Assembly: GCA_002633005.1 (NCBI GenBank)
Contig: NMRA01000021.1
Span: 230,087-294,086 of the forward strand
DNA: 64,000 nt
From: Phoronis australis
Lineage: Eukaryota; Phoronida; Phoronidae
Direction of reading: 5' to 3'
A model generated the notes under the pieces. That model had not been told where the DNA came from. It was given only the letters and a program-made list of their open reading frames with translations, and did no database searches. Both the position numbers and the translations under genes were made by a program. Below are positions 21,630-36,400 of this stretch, piece by piece. The stretch's first letter is position 1; the number at the start of each line of letters is the position of its first letter.

Positions 21630-21731
21630 TTATTTGGATGAACAGTACATTCTGCTTCTGCGCTAATGTTCATGGCAGCCTGGTTATTTGGATGAACAGT
21701 ACATTCTGCTTCTGAGCTAATGTTCATGGCA
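21630..21731 (+). repeat. 48-bp direct duplication separated by 6 bp
   Basis: Copies at 21630-21677 and 21684-21731 begin TTATTTGGATGAACAGTAC and end GCTAATGTTCATGGCA, with one difference seen (C versus A before GCTAATG). The near identity suggests a recent event. It lies about 200 bp before MEIS exon 6. Confidence 0.9.
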
Positions 21732-21925
21732 ATTTTGGTGCTTTAATAAAATCCAAAATGTGCGAGTTTAACAGATTTCATGCAATTATTACTTTTTTCG
21801 AAGAGGTTAATGCCAACTTTGTTTAAGCCTGCAAAATTCAGAAGAGGTAAGTAATACGCAATGTGATTTCTGGCTGTTTGTGGATAGAGTTATGAATCAT
21901 TTTTCAGTGTACTCTTCTTTTCTAG

Positions 21926-22096
<171 letters not shown>

Positions 22097-25000
22097 TGAA
22101 AGAGTTCAGAGGTCATGTGATGGTGGCTTCTCCGCGGTGACTGTGTACGGGGTGTCATTGATTTGATGTTGGAGGTGGACTTATCTTGCATCCAGAACTG
22201 TTGAGTGTTGAGTGGAATTTTTTTAAATTGGCCAATGCGACACTTGAATTCTGTTTATTTGGTATAATTTTGGAGTGTTTTGCATTCAGGGTTGTCATTT
22301 TTGGCATATGTGAAAAGGCTTAGATTTTAAGACTAAAACCAAAAATACTAGAGTGCAGAATTTTGCTTAGAGCAATCATGTCTCTGTAATTGCCACAGTC
22401 ATTAGAATAATAACAGGCTTAATTAAAAATTACAAATGTCTGGTGTAAAATAAATTCCTCTATGGTGCTCATAAATGACCTGGTTACAGACATTTATTCA
22501 TTGGTTTGTTACTTGAAAACACATGGCCACCTCCATCTGCTGTGAAGAGGTCTCAGCTTTATTGCGATTTATTGATTTTGTGCTGAGTTTTTGTTTCAAT
22601 GGCCAAATAAAAATTATACTGGCTTCAAGTTCAAAGACTGACACTGGTTTGTATTCCATGTTATGGTTGTGGGATTTTTCAATGCTATTTGTGGAATTAT
22701 AGCTAAGTCTTTCGCCAGGGTTTTTTAGGTCACAAGAGGTGTTAGCCAGGTACTTCATGCATGATGGTCAACATCACTTCTTGGTTTTATTTTTGCCTTG
22801 TTGATCAGAATAACAGATTTAGGCTTAATTGTCGATCTTTAGGCACGATGTTTTGGATTCTTCTTGATTAAACCCAGCTCTGATGTCATGTTTTGAAACG
22901 ATTTTTGCATACGATGTCAGAGTCATACACAGTTGTTGTCAGCCATTCAATGTGTCAGTCCTTCAATGTGATGGTCGCCTGTAGAATGTTTCTAGTCTTC
23001 TCCATTGTCATTTGTAGCATTATGTGGTTTCACGTCTCATCTCATAGGGAGTTCGCCTGTGTTGACTTTCGCAAAAGTGTTCCGTTAATTGCCTGCCATT
23101 GACTACTGCCGTGTCTGTGATATTCTGTATTCAGCTCTCTATGCCAGTTCTTCCCTAGCCTAAATGTCTACTGTCTGCTGTAGTCCCTAAGACGTGCTCA
23201 CTTTTCTGATTGGCATTCCCTCCCTCCATCTAGCTGTGTTGAAGAATTTAGGCTAATGTATTCTTAAAATGGCAACTGCCTTCATCTTATGCCAGGGTCA
23301 AGCCGTTCTGAACCGTAACTCTTCACTAGCTGTTCAAATGAACCGCCATTACACTTCCCTTTAGCGCTACTAATCACCAGCTTTATGGGTACAGGTTTAA
23401 GCACCATGTCTCTGCGGGAAATAAATCCAGCCTCTTGTTGAGACCGACGTTGTGTTGTCAGCTTGCCGATTTCTCTCATCACAAATAGATTCTTTTACAT
23501 GGATGCTAATGGAGAAACACAAGCAATTACTAGCTCAATGAGTTTAACAGGTTTTTGAGAGCTTTTTTACCACCACAACAGACCCAGTGATGTTGCCCAC
23601 CTATAAAGGAATTTGAAATTTGGGACAATAGATTGATTGAGCTAACAAAGGCCTGGACCTATAACACTCTTTGAGAGTCGGTTTCACTGTGCAGTGTCCT
23701 TGTGCAGTTTCCCCGCGCAGTTTCACATGCGTTCAGTTTCACATATGTGTAGTTTTAATTTCTGTTCAGATTCACATGTGTTGTTTCAGCAGCTGTTGTG
23801 TTCAGGCATCGAAACTTGGCTCATGGTGGTGGTGCCTGGTGGCGGTGCCTGGTGCCAGTGCATGTCAAAAAGTTGTGCAAGTGTCGGGGGTGGGGGGGGT
23901 GATGCTTTGTATGGTACTTTGTATCACAGGCTCCGTGGCAACCATATCTTGGTTACATTGTCAACTGTCCTGTTGAACTCAGTTTATAGGTTTCATCTTT
24001 GGACATTTTAATGCCATAAGGTGGCGAATATGCTTGTTGGGAAATTTTAAGTCAAAATTACAATTACACTTGATCTTTATTGTCATGGTTGACTACAGAG
24101 CTCAGCAGATCTAGACCTTAATTGAATTGATGTTGTTTTTGGCGAAATTTGACGTGAAAATATTACTATGTTAATTGTAGCTATATACAAACCAAGATAA
24201 AGCATTCAAAATATGCAAGGACTAAAATGACCTCCTAATCAAGGGAGATGTTTTTGCTGTGGTTGACACTCGAAATTTGTTTGGCATTTTCTTTATCCAT
24301 TTTGTTTGAAATTGTTACGAAAAGCCGAGATAACAGCGTGTGATCAAATTTGTCAGTTAAAAGGTAGCAATTTAGTTCTGCGTCTAGACGTTTTAAATTG
24401 TGAATACACAAACTACATACCTGATTCAGGTGTTTCTTGTGCCACCTTTTCAATGTGGGCCAACCAGACAAATTAGGCACTACAGCCAGACCTGATTGGC
24501 CTAATAGAGCTCTTGTTGGGGACGCTTCCTGCTGCTTGCTATTTTTTCCACGCAATTACTGCAAAAGCAGCAACTTGTCAAATTAATTTAATTTTAAATT
24601 CTCCTCCACCTTTTGTTGTTTCCTGAAGTTTGAATTACTGTCACTCGCTTCAACAATACGAGGGGCGGGGAATGACAACTGTTAACTGACGATCGTAGCC
24701 GCGGATGCGCCAAAATGCATGTCAGACATTCTGTGGTGTCCTGTCCAAAACCTCCACAAACAGGAAGCTTTCTGCATTTTCCCAGCACAGCCAGGCTGGT
24801 ACGTAGCAGACACTCAGGATGACTTTTGGCGTTTGATGTCTGCACCATTTTTCCCTTCGGCATTCCTCCTTTGTATGCAATGTTCGAATGAAGTGATTTT
24901 TGAGTGTAACGGTGCAGACTTTGGATTCTTCGGCTGCAATAACGATCGAAGACAGGCTTGTAGGCGATCACTTGCACTAAACAAATATCACTCTGACAAC

Positions 25001-28000
25001 TGTGTGCACAAATTAAGCACTAGGTAAACATAACTTTTTCGGCTTACCAAAACCCATTTTATTTATCCTCATAATTATTTTCAGCTAACGTCCTTTAAAG
25101 CACTTACATTTGTTTTTTGTTTGTTTTGCAACACACATATTTCATTTCTTGTACTCCTTCAATACCTGAGAACCACACTTCTGGAAAAGTTTTCCTAGTT
25201 TTATTGAGTGCATAACCCTAAAACCTGACATGAAAAGAATTGTTAAATGCTGCAGTTACCAGTGTTCAGATAGTTACATTGTGATAGAAAATTTTCTACA
25301 TTACAAAATCTTTTTGTTGATATGTAGTAAAACTGATGGTCTAGCACTGATTACCTGACACTGGTTCTTGATTGGAATGCGACTTTTATTTGTTTTTTTA
25401 TGTTTTGTGTGTAACTGAGATTACCAGAGTAGTTGTCAAGTAAATAATAATTGAAAATGTCAATACCGATGCAGTGTGAATTAACTTTGTAGACAATCTT
25501 CAAGTAATCTGTTATAGCCCCATGCCATGCCATCTTAAATCATTATTTTGGTTCATGTATGCGTAGGATACTTTTTGTTTCGTTTTTTATACAGCGAGCT
25601 AAAAGTTCTGTTCTTGAACGGGACAATTCTCCATTACTGAGTTTGAAGGTTGCCCTAATTAGTTACCCTAATTAGCACTGCGTATGATTTAAACATCAAT
25701 TTTTTTTATTTGATTGCATATTTTCACAGTTTTAAATTTTTGGTTTCTTAGTTATTGTATGATAAGGTGCAAACGTGTGTCTCTATAAAACTTACATGTT
25801 TCTTGCTTTTGTTTAGCGACACGCTTTTTGACCCATGCAGCCACATGCAAATAAAGCAGCAAACTAACCAATTTTAAGATAAATGTTATCACAGATTGGG
25901 GAGAGACCCCTGCCTCTGCCAGTAGGTGCGTTTTTGCTTGTAACCTTTGAAACATGAAGTTAAACTAAGAAGTTAGAGACTATTCAAAGGTTTTAAAACA
26001 AACTTTAAACAAATAGTTGTGAGCATTTATGTGCTCGTTGTTTCGAGATTTTGCCCTATATCTGGTAACCCAGCTTAAGCTCAGCAACACTTGAGTAAAA
26101 TTTGCGAAAAAATCCTTATTTTGGGTAAGCGCACAGAAGTAAATGCACAAACCAAAGGTACGGTGCTCTGGTTTCAAGGCGGCACAGAATGTCTGGTCAA
26201 ACGACAAAATGTTATACTAAGTCAGTGTAATAACCACGATAGTAATATAAATTCTCCTTGTCTAAAACTCCCTATATGTAAAATTTAGTAATTAACAAAT
26301 ACTGGCCATTTCACTGTTGTTCTGAGGTATAGTGATGTAAGTGGATCATTGAGTTATGGCAGTTTGAAGCAGCCACTAACACAAGATTGAGCCTGTGATG
26401 TCAGCTGATTGATTTGTGGTCTGAAGTAAAACACACATAAACCAGGGTGAGTGGGTCTGAATAGAGGATCAGTTACCAGTGCTGTAGCCAGGGGGGAGAA
26501 AATAGAATCTGTAGCTAGCCAAGTCACCAGAAAAAGCAGTGTAGACGCAGATGGCAGGCAAAAATATTCCTATGATTAAGGTAAAAATGAAAAATGACTA
26601 TCTTAGTTACGTGTAATTAATTGGAATTTTTATCGCTAAAAAATTTCTACATTCCCAACTCCTGTTTGTTTGTTATTTTGTAAGAATATCCAAAACATTA
26701 GGCAAAAACTGTTTTGTTGTTTTTAATTTTCCGTTGTTTTTTATAGAATAATTTTATTTTTAATGTTTTTGAAATTTTGTTTAGTCTTAATAATCAAATT
26801 CTTTCATATTTCTAGAATATGAAAAGATTCATGGACCATCAAACTTTCCTACTTTGACCGATGTAGGGATTTTTTGTATTTGTGTACTTTTCGTTTGTTC
26901 GTTGGTAAACACTCAAGTATAGTAATCGCGCCACTCCCATAGCATTATCCCAAGTGCAGTCTCTGCTACAGAGGCACCTGTCTCTATGCAGCACAACAAT
27001 TACCGGGCATCACATTGTCCTCACCAACAATATGTGCCCATTTTCTGGGGTCCCAGCTGGAAGATAATTAGTTGCGTTTCTCCAAATTGCTCCCTTAAAC
27101 AAATTCCCCACTGGGATAAGTGGTGAGAATCTTGCTCTTTTCTTTTGAAGTGCCACAGGTTGGTGATGTAGCCTTTAGGTTTGAATTGACTTGTTCCCTT
27201 CTGTGGACTCCTTCCCAGGCGCTCGTCTTGGCAGCAGATTGCTGGATGATGCGGGAATTTGATCAAGATCTGACATTCTGCACAATTAAGAAATGATGCC
27301 ATGTTGCTAGTTCATATCTAATAGATTTTTTCGTTTGGACAAAATATTAGTTATTACTTATTGAAATGGTTTTCTATCGTCACTTTAATAACAAAAATTG
27401 TTCGCTTGTGTCCACTCATAAAATCCTAAAATAGTGCACAGGCTTAAAAAGTTTGAACATGCCGATTGTTAAGTGAGTCAAGTTGGGTATTAATCTAATC
27501 CTCATCCTGTATAACACAAGACCAATGAAAAGAAACAAGCACCCCATAAGATACAAATTGTTACTTGCTTTCAGCTCAGCAGCCAGGAGCCACATCATAT
27601 CGAAATTTATCTCCTAATGATTCACCTGTTTTTGTCTACCCTAACTAAAGACTCTATTGGAGCCAAATCAGCCATTTATCCACGCAGTCGCTCTGGCCTC
27701 AAGACATGTATTAAGTAGTTTGTCATCAGTTTTTTTTGTAATGTCCGTGATTTCTATTTTTGCATTTTTGTATGGTGACATCCTGATCACAGCGTGAACT
27801 AATCTTCGGTCAGCCACAGAGTGGCCACGTTCATTGAGAGACCCGTAATAATCCGTTTTTGGTGAGAATGTCAAAAGAGGGCTAAAAATGCGGTTTAAAC
27901 TTTTGATAACCCCTCTAGCTGAATACTCATGGAAATTCAGATATTTTGTGTAAGCCTTGGTAGTCAATTGGTTATCCTAATGTGTTTGATTTATTGTCTG

Positions 28001-31000
28001 TGACATTTCTGAAGATCATTTGAAAAGTTTGCCTCCATGTAACTCCTAACAACAAAAAATGTTTATATCATCCTTTTAAAACTAAAATGACCTCAAATGT
28101 CTACACTCAACTTGTGTGTCCTGACATGTCTTACATTCAAAACTTTGTTTATTATCCTGCACTCAGCTGTAAATCACAAGCTTATCATGAATCTGGAATT
28201 TATTCTTTCCCCAAGTGACCCCAAACGAGTAATAGAGTTTTTAAAAAAAATTCTATTTCTGTTAGAACAATTTAAATCTATGAAAGCATGACTGACATGT
28301 TAGTGTCAAGATAACACAGATTTTCCCCTAATGTACTGCACTATGGAATCCAGTTTTCATCCAATGAGTGAGAAATGTATTGACTTAATTTTAGAATAAA
28401 TTAAAACATCCTACCTGAGATCACTAGTCTATTTCAGTGTACTTTTGTGGGGTAACCGCAAGGGGCCAGCTTTTCGATATAACATTTCAGACTTAGCCTG
28501 CATGTTATTTTTCTTTGAAAACATGCGGAAAACTGGCCGTGTCTCATTTCACCACACCATTAATTGAAAACACACTTCTCTTGCAGTAGAAATTCTTGAT
28601 AAAGTCTGAGTATTGGTCTTATCAACTTTTAAAACAGACTGCCTCAGTGGATATTTCAGCAATGTCTACCCTGCCTTTCCAGTGTCCCAAACTGATATTA
28701 GTTCACATGAGTGGCGAACATATTGGCAGCTTCATTAGCTAAAATGCTTCGGAAAACGCTAGTATTTTAGTCAGAGAGACGAGCTGTCCACGGGGTCATT
28801 TATGGCTGTAGTTATTTTGTTTCCTAACCAAAATAGGTGGCAAAACCGTTCACTCTTTGTACAAAAGACTCTATCTCTTGCATATGTGTGTCCTTTAACT
28901 TAGACAGTCTTTGCAGCTAAAATGCCCTGCAGTTCAGGGGGGGGACAACTCTAAGTGCGAGCAAAGTGACACTTGTAACGGTTCACGTGACTGGGGTTTT
29001 TGGTACCAGTGAAAGTACTAGCATTTTAGCCAGTTAGTGAACAGGATGGTTTCTGACTCATATGACGCATGTCGTAAGAAAAATTATGGTTGATGATTTT
29101 CATGTCTCATCCATTGTTGAGGTTTCAGTTACCTAACCATATTCTTCCTCAGGGGATTAATTAAAAAGCAATGTCATCAAGATGTTAAAAAAATTGCAAA
29201 AAATAGCCTAATAATAGAGAACTTACATAAGGCTTAAAATGTCAAAAATTTTATGTAAAAATTTTCTTGGAAGCTTTTCTCCCGGTTGAATGATTTGTCT
29301 GCTTTTTAATGTCATTTCAGTTGACTTTAAAGATAGCCTGAAATGAACTGATATGCTTTATATTTTAAACACTAATTTTAGCAAAATTACCTGGGAATTT
29401 CTGTCAGCATTTACATGTCTTTTTTATGGTAACTGTGTTGATTTGAAAACAAAACACTGGCTGAGAGCTTTTCTCGGTTATTTTTCTTCTGCAATCGTCT
29501 TCAGACAACACAGAATTGTAACTCCGTATTGACTTCAGCACTATAGCAACACGCACTACTGAGATTTGCACCCTCTTGTCTAAATTGGTGTTCCAGAACT
29601 AAATCGTATGCTTGCAAATCTCATTTCAGTGCTGGAACCAGATAACAAGCTCTTCTTATGGTGCTCTATTTGTAGATCTTTCTCTCTAAAAACTAGTCTG
29701 GCCCATTAGGAGTGAAGTCAGGGATACCTTCTTGCCTTTCAGTACACACATAGCTAGAGGCCTTCCTGCATTCTGGTCAGGAATTTGACCCCTGTGTGGC
29801 AAGTCGTCTGCATGCCTTGGTCTGAGTGCAGGGGTGGTTGTGACTGGCTTGTAATCCTAGTTGTCTTCAGGTTTTGAGGATGACAGATCTTTCTTCTAGA
29901 TTTCAGAGGTTCCCAGATGGACTTTGATTGACATCAATTTCAAGTCAAAATGGGGAACTTGTTAGGAGCATTACACTTGGCTTTATGGCACCTCATCAAC
30001 TTGTACGCACATTCAATGCCTTGTCATAATACTGTGGTCACAAAATATTACCATCCACACTGTGGCTCTGACTTTTCCTGCAACCCTATAATATTCTTGT
30101 TAAAACTTCCATACCCATGCCAAAGGAGGTTGTGTGGAAGTTGCAAGGTATTGTCTTGTGACATCCATGCATGGGCCTAAGCCCCATGGTTATTACTTGT
30201 GGGACACTACAATTGTTTTCCTTTGTTGCGTCTTTGTTGGATATAACAATACAAGTCCCATGGATATGGAACCTTGGGCAAAGCACATCAGCTGGTTTAC
30301 AATAAATGCTTGCCATTAACATAATTATAAGAATCAAAAACAAAGAGAACAATGGATACGCCAATCTACCAATCTTTATGCGAGAAGCTTGCGACCTACT
30401 TTCCCTCGGGTAGTGGGATATTTCATGTTTTCGATGTCAGTGTATCTCCATGTTTCCATTTAGAAAGAACAGCTTACGAATTACAATTCCTGTTGTTTAT
30501 GTTGATATTATTGCGTGCTGATCAGTTTTGACACAATTCTGCTTCTATTGTTTGGATATTTAAGACGTTAGGAGCTCTCACTCAAATAAAACCAATACTC
30601 CAGCATTAGTAGACTTGAGGTGGCTATAAACTTGCCTCAACCACCGATTATAAAATCTGCTTTAAAAATCTTCATTGGCTCATTCGAAAAACAAACACTC
30701 TCCAAACATCAGTATTGGCGGTGAAATTTGGCATTAGATTCTGTGCTGGATAAATATTTGTAATATAGGTGATCCCTTGAATAAACTTTACCCCTGCACT
30801 TAGATGGCTGGCAAGTTAACCTGAGGATGGCGAGTCCTTAGACATGTCACCCTGAATATCACACTGTTAGAGCAATATGATCTAACATCTCTGTAGACTA
30901 TTATCGATAGTTGTTTTTTGCCCGAAGCAACAATCTCGCCTGTATTGTTCATTTCGCCAGTGTCTCATTAAAATTTAAATGGAGCAATTTCGTCGGCACT

Positions 31001-33240
31001 TGAAAGTACAGTTTTAGAAATTTAGATTTTTAGTTCTTCCTCAGTTGTTTGTATTTTGCTTTGTGGGAAGATCAGATTTAAAAAACAAACAGCTTGAAAA
31101 AGTTGAATGTCTTTGTTCGTTTTTTTTCAATGTGTATTATCCCTTTCTTAGTTTAGCGTAATCATTGTCATTTTATTAATTTCATTCTTTTCAATCCATC
31201 TAATAAATTTAATTCCAAGTGCATGAAATCTGCGATAAAGAAGAACAATCTATAATGTGAACTTTTAAACTGCAGTACTGCAGGTTGGTACCTCCTTGTG
31301 TACTCTAATCTATGAATAATTTTAAGTCATATTTAAAAATTCCCCCAGTATCTTTGTCATGGTTACAATAAATATGAACTATGAATGAATTGTGCCTTCC
31401 CGTCATGATTAATTGCAATTGCACGATGCTCTTGCTGTCGAGTGTACAACTTCAAAGTAAATCGGGAGTAAATTCCCTTTTTTATGCTGGACCCCTATGT
31501 AAACTTGAATGGCATACTTTGAGTCATGGTGACTGAACTGTGAAGGCTCAGGTGACCTTGTGACCTGTCACATGACTGAAATATAACCTTAACCACAATA
31601 TTTTTGTTTGAAATGTAACCTTTAATTTACAAGCCATTAGTTGGCAATACCTGATGACAGCAGCTTTGTGCTAATTCTTGTTTCTCATAAAGTTTCCAGT
31701 GTTGATATCATCCTTTGTGTCAGAAAAGTGGTCATATCGACTGCTAACCCAGCGATTATTGGGAGCACCACCTTGGCGTCTGCTCCGAAAGTCACCTTAA
31801 GCTGCTGCTGATCTGATAAAATGGCGCCCAGATCATGCTACGCATCAGGATAGAACTCTTACTCAGCGGTATTAGCCGAACAATCGACTGATACATGAGT
31901 AAAGCATGGTCTTTCAACTAAAGAATGGAAATGGAAATTGAAAAATCTATTTCCGTTTTTACTTTTATGAGAACAAAATTGTTCCCAAATTACAATGTAC
32001 GCAGTGTTGTGTAATGCAAGCTTGCCACCATTTCTGATTCTACTCAGTTCAGTAGAGTGACCATTTGCGTGATCCAAAAAATCCAAACAAGTAAAGCGTA
32101 CTTGTCTTGGCTGAACATCCTCCAAACTATGAAGTATATGTAATGTTATTGTAAATATACAGGGTATATGTAAAAGCAGTCTATTCTATATGAGGGGTAC
32201 ATAATGGAATGTTTTCTCTTTCACAAGAGGTGCACTTCTGCTGTATAGGTGGTTGGTTTGTCCAGTGATTCAGTGGGGAAGTCAAGTGGCTCTAATCCTA
32301 ATGATTATTTAAGAGTTGTGCAACTGACTTGGGCCAGTGGTATTGTGCTCCACCAATAGGCCCAGACATGAGTTAAATCAGGCGTAAGCGACAGCTCTTC
32401 GCTTGGCCTACTGTATTGTTGGCCATTCTTGGATTCCCTGGGGCTGGTTTTCCCTGATGGAGTGGACTTCTTTTGGAAAAGGACAACAGATTTCTGCAGT
32501 GCAATGGAATTGAGTGATATGGCAAAAAGACTAGCAGGGTTTAGCATAGCTTCCTGGGGCAATGTGTACAGCATTGTCCACTGTAACCACATTGGAATTA
32601 ATTGCTACAATGTTAATGAAAATAAATAATTTCACAAAAGCACAGGTATGAACATTAAAATTAGGGTAACAGTTGTGATTCTTCTTATTTTGAAAACAAA
32701 TGCCTATGTATACTCAAAATGCTCTCAAATATTTTGCTATGACAAAAAGTAAAGCTGACCTGTGTCTATATTGCATAAGGTTATTGTTTATACAACCAAC
32801 TGGATAACTGATATAAAAAAATGTTCTGCTGATAGGTATGAGTTGAATGCGTTATATGCCTCCAGCCTTTTGACTATGGTTGATTCCATTGGAACCAAAT
32901 TGAATTCCATGACTGCAAATCTGTGTTATGATGGAACTTTCTTCTGTTCATAAACAGCAGCCAGCTCTTAAAGGCTACTCGTGTGGCATTCAGCAAGTTG
33001 GCAAAATGACCAACACTCTGTTGTTTTCTTCACCTGCGTAAGAAATCGAACGCCAAATGACCAAACATTGAGCAATATTAATTTCCCTTTCTAATTTCAA
33101 ATTTATCATACATACGTAATTTTCCAGCAGTCGAACAAAGAACAGGAGGATAATTCTCACATGCAAATAACTAGTATTCAAAGTATTCTCTTATGCTCAT
33201 TACTATCACAAGTAACTGTCACATTTACTGTTCTCTTTAA

Positions 33241-33420
33241 TTCAGCTGTAATCACCGGCGCCCTCAATGGGCAGAAATTACGATGTTATTGTGTAATATC
33301 TTGTATGGCGTCATTGTGTCAGGGATCTACTATATTTCCCGCTGAAGGTTCATGCCGTTCCCTTGTGTGGAAATGATGGCTAATTAACGGTGCTTCAACT
33401 AATTAACCGCCTTTGATGTT
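33241..33420. promoter_or_regulatory. Candidate intronic enhancer block
   Basis: This block is less AT-rich than its surroundings. Two TAATTAA homeodomain-type cores (33381-33387 and 33400-33406) lie 19 bp apart inside near-direct repeats CTAATTAAC. A CTTTGATG match to the TCF/LEF consensus follows immediately. Its position within a large MEIS intron makes an enhancer plausible, but short motifs alone are weak evidence. Confidence 0.25.
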
Positions 33421-36400
33421 ATATAAGACTACACAAGTTATAGAAAGGGCAAGGTTGGGAGTTACCTTGATCTGTTTGTTGTAACATGTTCCTTGTTCTT
33501 TGTTGATTAAAGGTTAATTTTAACAGGAGATTTTGTTTCCTTCTTGCTGTAATCAGAAATTACATGGCTGTAAAGTTGTATAGTGGTATGGTACTCTCTT
33601 GTCAGACCTTCTAAAATTAGTTTAAGCTTGTCTGCCACATTTTTAGATAAATAGTTTTGTTCTTCCAGAAATTTTAATTACTTTTTACTTTCAACTTATT
33701 TTTGATTTAACAGAGGCATATTGTTACAAGTTCAGTGTTTGTACCTTTGTGGCTACTAACTTGATTTAACTGTCTTTTTAACCTAGTTAGTGGTGATTCT
33801 CTATTGATGTAATCACCAGGTAATCGTTGTGGTGCCGGGATCATTAACCCTTCATTTACCTGAAGACAATAAATTACTTGTGTGTCTGTTACCAGTTGGA
33901 AACCATTGAGATCTACACCAATTGTCCAGTTCAATAGAACCCAAGGAGGCATTGCAAGCTGTCAGAGTCATGCAAGAGGAAGAGAGGTGAATGGGATAAT
34001 TTGCATAGCTACCCAATGATGTGTAGGGAAGTAGTAGAGGGGCTTGGGGTAGAGTTCAATATATGCCCCTAACAATAAATGGTGATATTGTACATTGCTT
34101 GTTATTTCTTCAAATTCTACGGACCTTATTGTTATTCCCATGTTCGTCATTGGCACAATCTTGTTTTTGTTAAAATGTTTCTCATGTTCGTTACCATGGT
34201 GAATCCTGGTTTGGCTGTTTCTGAATTTCATTGGCAATGCTGTGTTGGCCCACACACTTGGCTCTTCTACAATAGGGGTTTGGTGTTTTCTACCACTGGC
34301 TGTTAGTGACACCAATAGGAGGCGACTTTTTGGCGAATTTCGGTCAGCCTCAAATATTTGTCGCGGTTCATTTCATTTTGACATATTTGTGTCATGACCA
34401 CCAGTTCACCATATGGCTCATGAGCAAGGATATCTTGTGTGGTTTTGCAAAATATCAACACTCTATGGGCCAAAGCATGCTTTTGTGGTGATTTTCTCTC
34501 TAAGTGTGTTTTTAATGCTTCCCGTGGGATAGAGTGGCAGTTGAACTTACCCGGTACAAACCTCTTGTTAGTATTGGTCAGTGTTTCTAGTTTGAAGTCA
34601 TGCAAGCAGACATTTAAAAGTAAACATTTTTCTTCTGTGGTAGTTGACTCTATAAATGTAACAAACTACTGCATTGTAAATTATATTATACTTGTAGTAA
34701 ATATGAAATGGTCATAACTAAGACAACGCAGCTTGTTTGAATTAAATCTGTTACCTTTTCATTGTAAAGAAGAGTTAATTACTTCTAGGTGACTCAAAAA
34801 TAACCTAGTAATCTCATCTACATATTTTCCTTGTAGGTGGCTTCAGTTTCAATGTTGTGGAAGTCTCCCAGAGTGGTTTTTAGTTTCTCATGGTTTCTGG
34901 GCTTTAATTTACATGTAGGCTCAATGCTTAAGGATGTTCTTAATTTCTGTGAAATTATTCCATCTCTTATCTCGCTTGATTGACTTCAATGCAGTCTGTT
35001 ATCACTCGATGTTTAGACGTATTGAGCTTTAAGTTAGTCAATCACTCAAAACATCAGTTCTTGTCATTATTAATATGTTTTTAAACTACACTGCTGAGAG
35101 GGTGCGTGGTTAAGGTTTCATTGATGGTAGCGATTTTGTTTTCTTTATTGAGTGTAAAAGAGGAACTTATCGCTCTACTGTAAGTTGTGTTACATTATCT
35201 AAACTTTTTTATGGAAATCGGGATCTTCAGACATTCCGTCAGAGCGAAGTAAAAGATGCTTATGGTCTTTTTATTTAAATACTATATTACACGGTGTTCA
35301 AATGTCTATTTTTATAAGAAGGCAATTAGGACATCTGATCTCAGATGCTGAAAATGAGTCTTCACAATGGCTTCCTATATGCCATCTTGTGAATTATTAG
35401 TATGACAGTAATTATCAAAAAGGTAATTTACTGACCAATCACCAGTGGTCAACATGCGTGAACAGAGCCTTTTTTCAGATCACATCATTGGAATGTAGCC
35501 TTCTCACAGTGGAAGGCAGATCTGGTAGGTTTGGGATTCGATCGGATTTTTTTTCATTCTTCTGATTGGAGTGTGCGCGAATGTGCGTTTTTGATGCTAA
35601 ACTCGAGTATTTGGAAGAATTTCAATTAGAAATGCAGACTGTAGAGAGATGCCAAGGTGTAAATCAGCATTTTCCATGGACTGACTGTCTCCATCCAGGA
35701 CAAGATTAACCAGTGTATAGTTCTCAAATTGAATGGGTAATTCCCAGATTCAAAGGTTTTCTTTGTACAGCAATTAAGGATTCATTATGGCTGAATTCTA
35801 ATTGCTCTGTTACATGCAATGTCTCCTAAACAAATCCACAATGTCTGTGTTTACATGTGGTGAGAGTTGTGGTTAGAATGGACATTTGTTGACTGGTGCC
35901 AATTAGATCCTTTGTTCTAATCTACCTCTAGGTGGCCAATTAGATATTGATAGCTCTGGTTAAGGGAAGTCGGCTCTCCTAAGGATTGTCCACTTCAACA
36001 GCTTTCTGATTCGAGGACTTTAGATTGTGAATCTTGGGTTTTGTTTGTTCGCTGGTCTGTGGGATGATAAGAGATGAGTGATATCACACCTTTGTACTTT
36101 TTGTTTGTCATTTGATTGTCAGTGAAACTGGGTTAAGTTGAGAAGTCTTCAAATCATAGATGTTTTGACCAGTGATAATGGTGTCGCTTTATTACTGCAG
36201 TATAGAAACGACATTAAACCTGTGCTTTGTGTCAAAAAAAGCCTAGTTTTGATTCAGGTCACTTACAGTTATAAAATTGGTCTCAACTTGTTCTTTAATC
36301 AGTTCAGAAGTATATATGTGTAAAATTCCTCGTTTGGGACAGTGACGAATTCATTATTTTGCTCAAAGAAATACGCAATATCGGTCTTAAAAAATTCATG

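Larger units (their letters stand above)
19423..21925 (+). other. MEIS intron 5
   Basis: 2503-bp GT-AG intron, phase 0. Holds two short tandem repeats: a 15-bp pair at 20188-20217 and a 48-bp duplication at 21630-21731. Short open frames (for example 19891-20157 and 20197-20385) have no recognisable similarity. Confidence 0.85.

Noticed and set aside
23886-23899. G-run that might form a quadruplex
   Set aside because: Only 13 G in two runs; too few for four G3 tracts with loops.
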